Part shown: one piece after another, positions 1 to 7,903 of the stretch
How the letters are laid out: each line of letters begins with the position of its first letter
Position numbering within the stretch: the first letter of the stretch is position 1
Source: Treponema sp. UBA1793
Lineage (GTDB): Bacteria > Spirochaetota > Spirochaetia > Treponematales > Treponemataceae
Assembly: GCA_002314445.1 (NCBI GenBank)
Contig: DCFX01000015.1
Location: 1 to 27,626, forward strand
DNA: 27,626 bases
Reading direction: 5' to 3'
Program-made: the position numbers and the translations under genes
Notes under the pieces: model-generated
The model's database searches: none
What the model saw: only the letters and a program-made list of their open reading frames with translations
What the model was told of the DNA's origin: nothing

Positions 1-1875
1 GCCGTTCTGTACGAACTGCGGTATACAAAAAAAGGAATACTTGAACTGTATGCCGCAAACGCACCGTTCGGCGGAAATGTTGTCGGGCTTGAAGCTGCAT
101 CGTGGCGGTATTTTAACCGCCCTCCCGATTCCCTCACCTGGGCGGAAGCGGCAACACTTGCAGTCCTCCCCAACCAGCCTTCGCTCGTCTATCCGGGCGC
201 AAACAAAGAAATACTCCGCTCAAAACGGGACAGGCTGCTCCGCCGGCTCTGCAGCAGGGGCTGTTTTGACAGCCGCACGCTGCAGCTCTCGCTCGACGAA
301 CCGCTGCCCGGCAGGCCGTATCCCCTTCCCTCGTCTGCCCCGCACTATCTTGAGTTCATGAAAGCCCTGCATCCTGATGAAACAAGAATCAGCACGACGC
401 TTGATGCAACTCTGCAGAAAAATACCGCGCAGATACTTGAAAGATGGTCACTGCAGTTTTCACACAGTGGAATCAACAATGCGGCCGCAATAATCATTGA
501 TACGGCAACAGGCAGCGTGCTTGCCTACTGCGGCAACACAGGACGGGGAGGACGTAATGCCGCAACAGGCGATGTGGATATCATTCAGTCAAGAAGAAGT
601 TCCGGCAGCCTTTTAAAACCCTTCCTTTATGCCGCGCTGCTTGATTCCGGCCAGCTCCTTCCCGGCCAGCTTGTAACAGACATACCGACACGCATCGGAA
701 GCTATAAACCGGACAATAATGTCCCCGTTTACAGAGGGGCTGTCCCTGCATCGGAAGCACTGTCCCGTTCTCTCAACATTCCGGCGGTTCTGGAACTCCG
801 CGGATACGGCATCAGCGCATTCCTTGATTATCTGAAAAAATGCGGCTTTACCACGTTCGACCGTACCGCAGACGACTACGGCCTTCCCCTCATACTGGGC
901 GGCGGAGAAATCACGCTGCATGAGGCTTCCCGGGCGTATGCAGCGCTTATGAATAAAGCATGCGGAAACGGAACATTTCCGGCCTCAACAGGAGCATCAT
1001 ACCTCACACTAGCCGCCCTTGAAGAAGGAATCCGGCCGGACGACGAGGCATTATGGGAATCGTATGCGAATGCAAAAAAAATCGCCTGGAAAACCGGAAC
1101 AAGCAGCGGTAACAGGGATGCATGGGCAATCGGCACGACATGCGAATATACCGTCGGCGTATGGGCAGGCAACGCGGAAGGACAAGGCAGCGCGGAACTG
1201 AAAAGCATCAGTACGTCAGCGCCTGTCATGTTCGACATTTTTTCCACACTGCCCGTTACCCGCTGGCCTGACGTCCCGTACGATGACCTTGTTCTGGAAA
1301 CTGTCTGCGCCGCTTCCGGGTTCAAAGCAGGAAGCAGCTGCGCGGAAACAAAAAAAGTCCTCAGGCCGGCAGCTGCTCCGGAAAGCAGCCTGTGCCCGTA
1401 CTGTACCACCGTCTCGCTGACACCCGACGGAAAATATCAGGCTTCGGCACAGGAACTTACCGGACAGTATGCCGGACAGCTGCCGCTTATGGAAAAGCGG
1501 TTTGTCCTTCCACCTGCTGTTGAATACTGGTATACGAGGCATTCCCTCGGCTACAGAACGCTTCCGCCGCATCTGCCGTTCAGCAGCAGTTCCGTGCAGC
1601 AGGAACTTGCAATTGTCTTTCCGGAACAGAATGCCACTATCTGCATCCCCGTGGAAATCGACGGTACGCAGGGAGCTATGGTCATGCAGGCCGCAGACCG
1701 CAATAAAGAAGCGGCCGTGTACTGGGATATAGACGGAAACTATCTAGGAAGCACAAAAACCATCCATGAGATGACTGCACATCCCTCATACGGCAGCCAT
1801 GTTCTTACAATTACCGATTCAAGAGGCAACAGAAAAGTACGTACGTTCAAAATTATTTCACCGGAAGAACAATAA
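1..1875 (+). CDS. pbpC: Penicillin-binding protein 1C, 3' part (5' end outside window)
   Basis: Frame 1 is open from the first base, so this is the C-terminal 624 residues of a longer gene; the ATG at 358 is internal. Visible residues 1-85 carry the end of a family 51 glycosyltransferase domain (APFGGN, EAASW, LAVLPNQPS), which polymerises lipid II. The transpeptidase domain follows with its three signatures: SLLK (Ser203 nucleophile), SLN (257-259) and KTGT (364-367). The last ~100 residues look like the PBP1C-specific C-terminal beta domain (YWDIDGNYLG, HVLTITDSRGNRK). Both GFK..SSC and CPYC cysteine motifs typical of PbpC are present. It should be a periplasmic, inner-membrane-anchored enzyme; the anchor lies outside the window. 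In many bacteria pbpC follows an alpha-2-macroglobulin gene, which cannot be tested here. No terminator is seen in the 47 bp before dnaX. Confidence 0.94.
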   Translation, partial: AVLYELRYTKKGILELYAANAPFGGNVVGLEAASWRYFNRPPDSLTWAEAATLAVLPNQPSLVYPGANKEILRSKRDRLLRRLCSRGCFDSRTLQLSLDEPLPGRPYPLPSSAPHYLEFMKALHPDETRISTTLDATLQKNTAQILERWSLQFSHSGINNAAAIIIDTATGSVLAYCGNTGRGGRNAATGDVDIIQSRRSSGSLLKPFLYAALLDSGQLLPGQLVTDIPTRIGSYKPDNNVPVYRGAVPASEALSRSLNIPAVLELRGYGISAFLDYLKKCGFTTFDRTADDYGLPLILGGGEITLHEASRAYAALMNKACGNGTFPASTGASYLTLAALEEGIRPDDEALWESYANAKKIAWKTGTSSGNRDAWAIGTTCEYTVGVWAGNAEGQGSAELKSISTSAPVMFDIFSTLPVTRWPDVPYDDLVLETVCAASGFKAGSSCAETKKVLRPAAAPESSLCPYCTTVSLTPDGKYQASAQELTGQYAGQLPLMEKRFVLPPAVEYWYTRHSLGYRTLPPHLPFSSSSVQQELAIVFPEQNATICIPVEIDGTQGAMVMQAADRNKEAAVYWDIDGNYLGSTKTIHEMTAHPSYGSHVLTITDSRGNRKVRTFKIISPEEQ

Positions 1876-1905
1876 TACTTCCTTCCATTGCTGATTTTCC
1901 ATTTT

Positions 1906-1922
1906 TATACTAAACTGTCCTT
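1906..1922 (+). promoter_or_regulatory. Probable -10 region for dnaX, very short leader
   Basis: TATACT (1906-1911) matches a sigma-70 -10 box and ends 11 nt before the dnaX ATG, which predicts a leader of only about 4-5 nt. No Shine-Dalgarno lies between pbpC and dnaX. The -35 position (TTCCAT, 1883-1888) is a poor match, so this is a tentative call. Confidence 0.4.
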
Positions 1923-4034
1923 ATGTCTTACGAAGTAACTGCAACACGCCGGCGGCCGCAGCATTTTGAAGATCTTGTTGGTCAGGAATTCGTTGCGGAA
2001 ACACTGAAAAACTCGATTGCATCAGGACAGATTGCCCATGCATACCTCTTCTCCGGACCGCGCGGCTGCGGGAAAACATCATCAGCCCGCATTCTTGCAA
2101 AAGCGCTTAACTGCGAAAAAGGCCCGACACCGTCGCCGTGCGGTATATGTACACATTGTACGGAAATTACCAGAGGCTCAAGCCTCGACGTCATAGAAAT
2201 AGACGGTGCATCAAATACAAGCGTCAACGATGTCCGGCAGATTAAAGACGAAGTCATGTTTCCGCCGAACTCAGCACGGTACAAAATATATATCATCGAC
2301 GAAGTCCATATGCTCTCAACAAGCGCGTTCAACGCGCTGCTCAAGACGATTGAGGAACCGCCGCCGTACGTCGTATTCATTTTTGCAACGACGGAACTGC
2401 AGAAAGTGCCGGCTACAATAAAAAGCCGCTGCCAGCAGTTCAGTTTCCGCCTTGTCCCTGTCGAAAAGGTAAAAAATCTGCTCGCCGATGCGGTCAAAGA
2501 ACTCGGCATACAGGCGGACGATGAGGCACTGTACTGGATTGCCAGGGAATCGACAGGTTCCATCCGCGATGCATATACGCTGTTCGATCAGGTAGCCGCA
2601 TTCAGCGACGGACATATTACCTACGACAAAATCCGCGATAAACTCGGGCTTGTCGGAGTCGACCGCCTGAACGAGCTGTTTGAAAAATGTGCAGCAGGCA
2701 GACCGGACGATGCACTCAGTGTACTTGATACGTACCTTCAGTCAGGAATTTCAATTGAACAGCTTGTTTCCAACAGTGCTGACTATATCAGAAGCCTTCT
2801 CCTCATCAAAAACGGAATTACGAAGGAAGCCCTTCTCGGCAATGCCGCTGAAAGGTACAGTGCGGGCGTACTCAAAACGTGGAACACAGTCCAGGTTGAA
2901 CGCGCGCTGTCCCTTTTCCTGCAGCTGTACCGCGACATACGGTATTCGCTTTCCCCGCGCTATGAACTGGAACTCGCGTTCAGCCGGCTCTGCTGGCTTT
3001 CACAGTATGTATCTCCTGCGGAAGTAAAAACTGCAATTGATTCAGCACATGCGCTTCTTGGAGGTGCTCCTCAGCATGCACAGATGCAGGCTGCACAGCC
3101 GGAACAGATTGATACGGAAAGCCCGGAAACGCATGCTGCTGCAAGTTCTGCAGATGATGCAGTTCCTGCCGATGAAGATTCAGAACCTCCGGCACAACCG
3201 CAGCAGGAAGCGGCTGCACGGCAGACACATTCTGCTGCCGTACCCGGAACGGCCTCAGGCTTACCTCATTTTTCCGCGCTTGATGAAATGACGGGGAGCG
3301 GTGAGTCACCGGAGAACGGTGAAACACCGAAGAGCGGTGAATCACCCGCAGAAAGCCCGCAGCCGGAGAATCCGCACCCTTTTCCTGATGGCGGAGCTCT
3401 GCCGCCTGAACAAACAGCAGCGGCGGCAGTCACACAGGATGAACCTTCCGGACATGTTCAGGAAGCTCCTTCTGCAGCCGCCGGCACATGGGTGAATACA
3501 GACATTCCGCCGGAAGGCGAATATGCTCCCGATGAAGAAGCTCCGGCAGACGATCCGGACGATTCATTTACGGGAGACGATGGTGACAGTTCAGGGGCTG
3601 CAGAAACGGAAAGCATACCTGTTATAGATGACCCGTCAGACGATATGCAGCAGCATACTCAGGACATACAGCAGACGACAGATTATACAACCGCCGACGG
3701 ACGTACGGTTACTGTGGCACAACTCCGGGGTACAGTAATCGCACAGCTTTCCGTAGACGATGCGATGACCGCATCGGCATTAATGCAGACCCTTCCGTGG
3801 AATATACAGGATGATGCAGTCTCGACGCAGATAGAAACGCCGTACCAGAAATTACGGCTGGAACAGCATGTAAACGACATCACAAAGGTTCTTGCAAAAA
3901 TATGCGGACGTCCCATGAATTTTTCGGTAACTTTAAAAGAAGCAGCTCCTGCCGGGCAACCGTCAGAAATACCGCTGCAGGTAAAAATTCTGTGCAGCGT
4001 ATTTAAAGGAAATATAACTGGAGGAAAGAAATGA
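1923..4034 (+). CDS. dnaX: DNA polymerase III subunit gamma/tau
   Basis: The product (703 residues) is the ATPase of the clamp loader that places the sliding clamp on DNA and couples the polymerases. The AAA+ module is intact: Walker A GPRGCGKT (45-52), a four-cysteine zinc site (C64, C73, C76, C79), Walker B IYIIDEVH (122-129), sensor 1 FATTE (154-158) and the SRC finger (168-170). Residues ~375-588 form a long acidic Pro/Ala/Glu/Ser-rich linker, followed by a ~115-residue C-terminal domain probably for polymerase contact. I see no long A run or A-AAA-AAG site in the linker, so there is no visible signal for the gamma-type frameshift known in other bacteria. The stop overlaps the ybaB start by 4 bp (ATGA), which implies coupled translation. 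The start is fixed by the conserved MSYEVTATRRRPQHFEDLVGQ-type N-terminus. Confidence 0.97.
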   Translation: MSYEVTATRRRPQHFEDLVGQEFVAETLKNSIASGQIAHAYLFSGPRGCGKTSSARILAKALNCEKGPTPSPCGICTHCTEITRGSSLDVIEIDGASNTSVNDVRQIKDEVMFPPNSARYKIYIIDEVHMLSTSAFNALLKTIEEPPPYVVFIFATTELQKVPATIKSRCQQFSFRLVPVEKVKNLLADAVKELGIQADDEALYWIARESTGSIRDAYTLFDQVAAFSDGHITYDKIRDKLGLVGVDRLNELFEKCAAGRPDDALSVLDTYLQSGISIEQLVSNSADYIRSLLLIKNGITKEALLGNAAERYSAGVLKTWNTVQVERALSLFLQLYRDIRYSLSPRYELELAFSRLCWLSQYVSPAEVKTAIDSAHALLGGAPQHAQMQAAQPEQIDTESPETHAAASSADDAVPADEDSEPPAQPQQEAAARQTHSAAVPGTASGLPHFSALDEMTGSGESPENGETPKSGESPAESPQPENPHPFPDGGALPPEQTAAAAVTQDEPSGHVQEAPSAAAGTWVNTDIPPEGEYAPDEEAPADDPDDSFTGDDGDSSGAAETESIPVIDDPSDDMQQHTQDIQQTTDYTTADGRTVTVAQLRGTVIAQLSVDDAMTASALMQTLPWNIQDDAVSTQIETPYQKLRLEQHVNDITKVLAKICGRPMNFSVTLKEAAPAGQPSEIPLQVKILCSVFKGNITGGKK
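3297..3350 (+). repeat. Three in-frame 18-bp tandem repeats in the dnaX linker
   Basis: Copies at 3297-3314, 3315-3332 and 3333-3350 encode SGESPE, NGETPK and SGESPA (from residue 459). They differ at only a few bases, so this looks like slippage expansion inside a disordered linker. The length could vary between strains without harming function. Confidence 0.8.
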
Positions 4035-4342
4035 ATCCTTTTGAATTATTGCAGAACACTGCAAAACTCAAGGAAGAAGCAGAAAAAATGCAGGGTGAAC
4101 TTGCAGAGATGCGTGCAGAAGGTTCTTCCGGCGGAAAAATGGTCACAGTCACTGTCAACGGAAAAATGGAAATGACAGAGGTTCACCTTGATCCGATCTG
4201 TGTAGACAACCGCGACGTAAAAATGCTTGAAGACCTTATTATTGCAGCTCACCACGATGCAGTCACAAATATGCAGGAACAAATAAAAGCAAAAGCAGGC
4301 CCGCTCCTTCAGGGTATGAATATCCCGGGCCTTAATCTTTAG
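4031..4342 (+). CDS. ybaB: YbaB/EbfC family nucleoid-associated protein
   Basis: The 103-residue product is the usual length for YbaB/EbfC, a dimeric DNA-binding protein that coats the nucleoid (shown for the Borrelia homologue EbfC). Features seen are an N-terminal amphipathic helix (NPFELLQNTAKLKEEAEKMQ), a central beta segment (VTVTVNGKMEMTEVHLDP) and a C-terminal helix ending in a Gly/Pro-rich tail (MNIPGL). A strong Shine-Dalgarno GGAGG (4020-4024) lies inside the dnaX 3' end, and the ATG overlaps the dnaX stop. It sits between dnaX and recR, an order conserved in many bacteria, so cotranscription is very likely. Confidence 0.95.
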   Translation: MNPFELLQNTAKLKEEAEKMQGELAEMRAEGSSGGKMVTVTVNGKMEMTEVHLDPICVDNRDVKMLEDLIIAAHHDAVTNMQEQIKAKAGPLLQGMNIPGLNL

Positions 4343-4357
4343 TAACGGAAAGCCGTC

Positions 4358-4948
4358 ATGAATGCTCTCGATGAACTGACAGATTCTTTTTCACACCTTC
4401 CCGGCATTGGCAAAAAAAGCGCGGCACGGATTGTAAACAACCTGCTCAAGGCAGACCGGGCATACGTCCAGCGCTTCGCAGGCCAGCTTGCCTCTCTGCA
4501 GGATAAAATACAACCGTGTTCAATCTGCGGTGCATGGACAGAAACAGACCCCTGCCCCATCTGCTCAAACCCGATGCGCGATACATCGAGCATCTGCGTC
4601 GTAGAACAGCCGCAGGATGTGCAGACAATCGAGTCAGCGCACGAATACGCAGGTTTGTACCACGTACTCGGCGGCGCAATATCACCCATCGACGGCATAG
4701 GCCCGGATCAGCTCACAATCGCCTCCCTCCTGTCGCGCGTAAAAGACGGCGGCGTAAAGGAAGTAATCATAGCAACAAATCCCACTGTCGAAGGCGATAC
4801 CACCGCCCTGTACCTGCAGCAGGTACTCTCAAGGCAGGACGGCATAAAAGTAACACGCCTAGCCTCAGGCATCCCCGTCGGCGGAGATCTTGAATACACC
4901 GACAAACTCACCCTTATGCGCAGCTTCAGAGGCCGTACCCAGATTTGA
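4358..4948 (+). CDS. recR: Recombination mediator protein RecR
   Basis: The product (196 residues, standard length) works with RecF/RecO to load RecA on gapped DNA. It has an N-terminal helix-hairpin-helix (LPGIGKKSAARI, 14-25), a C4 zinc finger (C54, C57, C66, C69), a Toprim domain from about residue 77 (CVVEQPQDVQTIE) with the DGIGPDQL segment, and the C-terminal Walker-B-like part (GGDLEYTDKLTL). The C-terminus (SFRGRTQI) is slightly unusual beside the common GRR ending. A Shine-Dalgarno-like GGAAAG precedes the ATG, 15 bp after ybaB. It is the last gene of the dnaX-ybaB-recR unit; the next 220 bp are non-coding. Confidence 0.97.
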   Translation: MNALDELTDSFSHLPGIGKKSAARIVNNLLKADRAYVQRFAGQLASLQDKIQPCSICGAWTETDPCPICSNPMRDTSSICVVEQPQDVQTIESAHEYAGLYHVLGGAISPIDGIGPDQLTIASLLSRVKDGGVKEVIIATNPTVEGDTTALYLQQVLSRQDGIKVTRLASGIPVGGDLEYTDKLTLMRSFRGRTQI

Positions 4949-5003
4949 TATACGTTACATATGTACGAAGGGTCTGACGATGATTAAAAATCAATAGAGG
5001 GGT

Positions 5004-5020
5004 CCAGGGGTGTCCCCTGG
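5004..5020. repeat. Short perfect hairpin downstream of recR
   Basis: CCAGGGG and CCCCTGG (7-bp arms) flank a 3-nt loop TGT. No T tract follows on either strand, so it is not a standard intrinsic terminator, although it could stop or protect the recR transcript. It lies 22 bp from a larger nested inverted repeat and may be part of one repeated element. Confidence 0.6.
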
Positions 5021-5042
5021 TCATGCTGGGAAAAGTAAGTGG

Positions 5043-5118
5043 TTTGGAGAGAGAGCACGGACAAAGCAGGTGCGTCTGTCCGTGGGCTTTGAAAGTAGAG
5101 GGTTTCTCTCTCTCCAAA
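5043..5118. repeat. Nested inverted repeat (MITE-like or structured RNA candidate)
   Basis: Outer arms TTTGGAGAGAGAG (5043-5055) and CTCTCTCTCCAAA (5106-5118) are perfect 13-bp complements. Directly inside the left arm is a second perfect 8-bp hairpin, CACGGACA (5056-5063) with TGTCCGTG (5077-5084). About 21 nt are unpaired on the 3' side. It occupies most of the recR-argC gap (4949-5169), which has no ORF of note. Together with the 5004-5020 hairpin it looks like a dispersed intergenic element; whether it recurs elsewhere in the genome cannot be seen here. Confidence 0.6.
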
Positions 5119-5133
5119 TAAACGTACCATTTA

Positions 5134-5169
5134 TTGCAAACCTGGACAATTCTGCGCTATAGTGACCGT
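5134..5169 (+). promoter_or_regulatory. Promoter of argC, leaderless geometry
   Basis: TTGCAA (5134-5139), an 18-nt spacer and TATAGT (5158-5163) form a good sigma-70 promoter. Only 6 nt separate the -10 box from the argC ATG, so transcription should begin at or within 1-2 nt of the start codon. There is no Shine-Dalgarno and no room for one. Confidence 0.7.
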
Positions 5170-6114
5170 ATGGCATATAAAATATTTATTGATGGAAAAG
5201 ACGGAACGACCGGACTTAAAATATACGAACGGTTTGCACAGCGGAACGATATTGAACTCATGCAGATTTCAGAGGACAAACGCAAAGATTCCGGCGAACG
5301 GCGCAGATTAATAAATGAGTCTGATTTTACATTTCTCTGCCTCCCCGATGCGGCAGCTGTCGAATCTGTGGCGCTCTGCACTAATCCGCATGTGCGCATC
5401 CTCGATTCATCCACGGCTCACCGGACGGCTGCAGGCTGGGACTACGGCTTTCCGGAACTTGCCCCTGCGTTCCGAAGCAGCATAGAAAAATCAAACCGTG
5501 TTGCCGTCCCCGGCTGTTATGCAAGCGGATTCGGTTCAATCTGCTATCCACTTACGGTATCGGGTATTATGCAGCGGGACTATCCTGTTGTATGCCACGC
5601 AGTTTCGGGCTACAGCGGAGCCGGTAAAAAGGCAATCGCACAGTATGAAGATGCGGAACGCAGCGTGGAATTCGATTCACCCCGTCTTTACGCACTTACG
5701 CAGCAGCACAAACATCTGCCTGAAATGCAGAAAGTCAGCGGCCTTTCATATACCCCGATTTTTGATCCGTACATCTGTGATTATTTTTCCGGCATGTCGG
5801 TGACAGTCCCGCTGTATGCACGGCTGCTTGCAAAAAAAGTCACAGCGCATGACGTATGGGAAATGTTCAGCAATCAGTATGACGGCTGCCGTTTCGTAAA
5901 GGTTGCAGGCTTTATGGGTGAAGGCACGCTTCCGGAACCGTTTATTCCCGCAAATACGCTTGACGGTACGAACAATATGGAAATTTTCGTCTGCGGAAAC
6001 GACGAACGCATCATGATTACATCGCGTTTTGACAACCTGGGCAAGGGAGCGTCAGGAGCTGCAGTGCAGTGTATGAACATCATGATGGGAATTGACGAAG
6101 GAACCGGCCTGTAA
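5170..6114 (+). CDS. argC: N-acetyl-gamma-glutamyl-phosphate reductase
   Basis: The enzyme (314 residues) reduces N-acetylglutamyl 5-phosphate to the semialdehyde with NADPH, the third step of arginine synthesis in the cytoplasm. The N-terminus MAYKIFIDGKDGTTGLKI carries the short nucleotide-binding pattern of type 2 ArgC, and the catalytic cysteine is Cys116 in VPGCYASGF. Length also fits type 2 (about 310-320) rather than type 1 (about 345). The ATG at 5170 is chosen over an in-frame ATG at 5134, because 5134 lies on the -35 box and adds 12 residues without homology. bpt/ate follows after 2 bp, so the two genes are probably cotranscribed. No other arg gene is in the window. Confidence 0.93.
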   Translation: MAYKIFIDGKDGTTGLKIYERFAQRNDIELMQISEDKRKDSGERRRLINESDFTFLCLPDAAAVESVALCTNPHVRILDSSTAHRTAAGWDYGFPELAPAFRSSIEKSNRVAVPGCYASGFGSICYPLTVSGIMQRDYPVVCHAVSGYSGAGKKAIAQYEDAERSVEFDSPRLYALTQQHKHLPEMQKVSGLSYTPIFDPYICDYFSGMSVTVPLYARLLAKKVTAHDVWEMFSNQYDGCRFVKVAGFMGEGTLPEPFIPANTLDGTNNMEIFVCGNDERIMITSRFDNLGKGASGAAVQCMNIMMGIDEGTGL

Positions 6115-6116
6115 TA

Positions 6117-6995
6117 ATGGAAGATGCAGCTCAGAAGGATTCTTTCCCGGACCTTTTCGCATCACCGTGCGGATATTTTGACAACCGGACTTCACACTAT
6201 ACGGTGTTCCGGCTGCCGACACCGGAAGATTCGTTTGAAATGATAAAGCAGGAAAATCCCGGGAGTGCAGAAAGATGCAGCGCAGAAACATGCCAGCAGC
6301 TCATTTTTGACGATTTACTTGCAGAAGGTTTCCGCCGTGCTGATGATTATATATACCGCGCCGACTGTCCTGACTGCAAAAAATGTATTCCCATCAGACT
6401 GGCCGTAAAATCTTTTGAACCGTCAAAATCGCAGCGGCATACGCTCAAACACAACAGCGATATTATGCTCTCCATCACGAGTGATGCTGCGCAGTTTGTC
6501 ACCGATGAAAAAGTACTGCTTTACAGCGGATACGACAAACGCCACAATCCCGGAACGACTAAAACGCAGGAAGAATACAAGTCAGAACTCATACAGATGA
6601 ACGGCTGCATTTTTCCTCATAAAAAATCAGAACAGGCAAAAAGTACTGATTCAGTCAGTCCGGTATATTCCGGCACGCTGAACATGGAATACAGGACAAA
6701 ACCGGAAAATGGCAGACAGGGCAGGCTTATCGGCGTCGGTATTGTAGATGCCGCTGTACATTCACTCTCCTCGAATTATTTTTATTACGACATTTCGCCT
6801 GAAACAATGAAGCGCAGTTTAGGCACATACAGCATACTGCGCGAAATTGATTTATGCAGACGGCTTGCATTCGAGTGGTATTACTTAGGTTACTGGCTTG
6901 CAGAATGCAGGAAAATGGTATACAAGGCAAATTTCAATCCTCACCAGCTGTTCCAAAACAACCTCTGGAGAACGATTGAAAATAATGATCGTTAA
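6117..6995 (+). CDS. bpt: Aminoacyl-protein transferase of the Ate/Bpt family
   Basis: The product (292 residues) matches the family that moves an amino acid from aminoacyl-tRNA to protein N-termini, marking them for ClpS/ClpAP degradation: Bpt adds Leu to Asp/Glu, Ate adds Arg. Signatures are C18 in SPCGYF, GFRRADDYIYR (71-81), the cysteine cluster DCPDCKKCIPIRL (C84, C87, C90), SQRHTLKHN, and the C-terminal LGYWLAECRKMVYKANFNP motif. The length is a little above typical Bpt (about 240-275), with extra sequence around residues 160-205. Motifs alone do not separate leucyl from arginyl specificity, so the symbol is provisional. The start overlaps the in-frame TAATAATG just after argC, with no clear Shine-Dalgarno, consistent with translational coupling. 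Confidence 0.88.
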   Translation: MEDAAQKDSFPDLFASPCGYFDNRTSHYTVFRLPTPEDSFEMIKQENPGSAERCSAETCQQLIFDDLLAEGFRRADDYIYRADCPDCKKCIPIRLAVKSFEPSKSQRHTLKHNSDIMLSITSDAAQFVTDEKVLLYSGYDKRHNPGTTKTQEEYKSELIQMNGCIFPHKKSEQAKSTDSVSPVYSGTLNMEYRTKPENGRQGRLIGVGIVDAAVHSLSSNYFYYDISPETMKRSLGTYSILREIDLCRRLAFEWYYLGYWLAECRKMVYKANFNPHQLFQNNLWRTIENNDR

Positions 6996-7011
6996 TAAGT
7001 GAGAGAAGAAA

Positions 7012-7863
7012 ATGGGAAAAAAAGGAATCGTACTGGAAGGTGGAGGACACAGGGGTATTTATTCAGCAGGCGTGCTCGATGTGTTGTACGAAAACAACGT
7101 AATTGCCGACGGCATTATCGGCGTTTCCGCGGGAGCTGTACACGGAGCAAGTTATGCTTCCGGCCAGCCGGGCCGTTCTGTCAGGTACACGGCTAAATAT
7201 TGCGGCGACAAACGGTACATGAGCATGCGCTCTCTTTTTAAAACAGGTGACATGTTCAATGTAGAGTTCTGCTATCATGAAATTCCCGAAAAGCTTGATC
7301 CTTACAACTTTAATGCGCTTGAATCGTCGCATACCGCCTTTTACGTAACGTGTACCGATGTCCAGACAGGAAAACCGGTGTACCATCTGTGCAGAACGCT
7401 CAGAGGCAGTGAAATGAAGTGGATGCAGGCATCCGCGTCAATGCCGCTCGTTTCGAAAATTGTCGAAGTGGACGGACACAGGATGCTCGACGGGGGAATG
7501 GCGGATTCTATTCCGGAAGAAGCATTTGAAAAAATGGGGTATACGAAAAATATCGTCATCCTTACTCAGCCTGCCGGTTATGCAAAAGAGAAAAACACAA
7601 TGCTCCCCCTCATCAGGGTCGCACTGAAAAAATATCCTGCCCTTGTGCATGACATGGAAACGCGGCATACCTGTTACAACAAAGAACTGGCAGACGTGGA
7701 GCAGAAAGCAGAAAAGGGTGAACTACTGCTTATACGTCCGTCAGCAGACCTCAAAGTAAGCCGTGTCGAAAAAGATCCTGCAAAAATCAGGGCACTCTAT
7801 AACCTTGGCAGACAGGATGCAATGACTCAGCTGAAGGCTGTCAAATTGTTTTATCACCTGTGA
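7012..7863 (+). CDS. Patatin-like phospholipase
   Basis: The product (283 residues) has the full patatin Ser-Asp dyad architecture: oxyanion loop EGGGHRG (9-15), nucleophile elbow GVSAG with Ser39, and catalytic Asp160 in LDGGMAD. It belongs to the short bacterial group (YjjU/RssA-like) that hydrolyses phospholipid or other lipid acyl esters. I see no signal peptide or membrane helix, so a cytoplasmic location is likely. A purine-rich GAGAGAAG precedes the ATG. It follows bpt by 16 bp and could be read from the argC promoter. The substrate cannot be told from sequence. Confidence 0.92.
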   Translation: MGKKGIVLEGGGHRGIYSAGVLDVLYENNVIADGIIGVSAGAVHGASYASGQPGRSVRYTAKYCGDKRYMSMRSLFKTGDMFNVEFCYHEIPEKLDPYNFNALESSHTAFYVTCTDVQTGKPVYHLCRTLRGSEMKWMQASASMPLVSKIVEVDGHRMLDGGMADSIPEEAFEKMGYTKNIVILTQPAGYAKEKNTMLPLIRVALKKYPALVHDMETRHTCYNKELADVEQKAEKGELLLIRPSADLKVSRVEKDPAKIRALYNLGRQDAMTQLKAVKLFYHL

Positions 7864-7866
7864 CAA

Positions 7867-7903
7867 TTGCGCAAAATGTGTAAAAGTGTTAATTTCTTCC
7901 TAT
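7867..7903 (+). promoter_or_regulatory. Possible promoter of the THUMP methyltransferase gene
   Basis: TTGCGC (7867-7872), a 17-nt spacer and TAATTT (7890-7895) lie 8 nt upstream of the ATG at 7904. The geometry again predicts an almost leaderless message with no Shine-Dalgarno. The hexamers match consensus only in part. Confidence 0.45.

Noticed and set aside
41..361. Open frame preceding the pbpC ATG at 358
   Set aside because: The glycosyltransferase motifs of PBP1C are in frame 1, which runs open from base 1 through 358; the other frame is a shadow.
1923..4034. Programmed frameshift in dnaX making a gamma subunit
   Set aside because: The only notable A run (GAAAAAGG near residue 65) lies in the ATPase core, and no slippery site with a following hairpin is seen in the linker.
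5043..5118. Integron attC site
   Set aside because: The structure is palindromic, but I see no matching R-box core (GTTRRRY) at the ends, no cassette gene and no integrase.
7886..7903. GTG start at 7886 for the THUMP methyltransferase
   Set aside because: It overlaps the probable -10 box and adds six residues without family support; the ATG at 7904 fits better.
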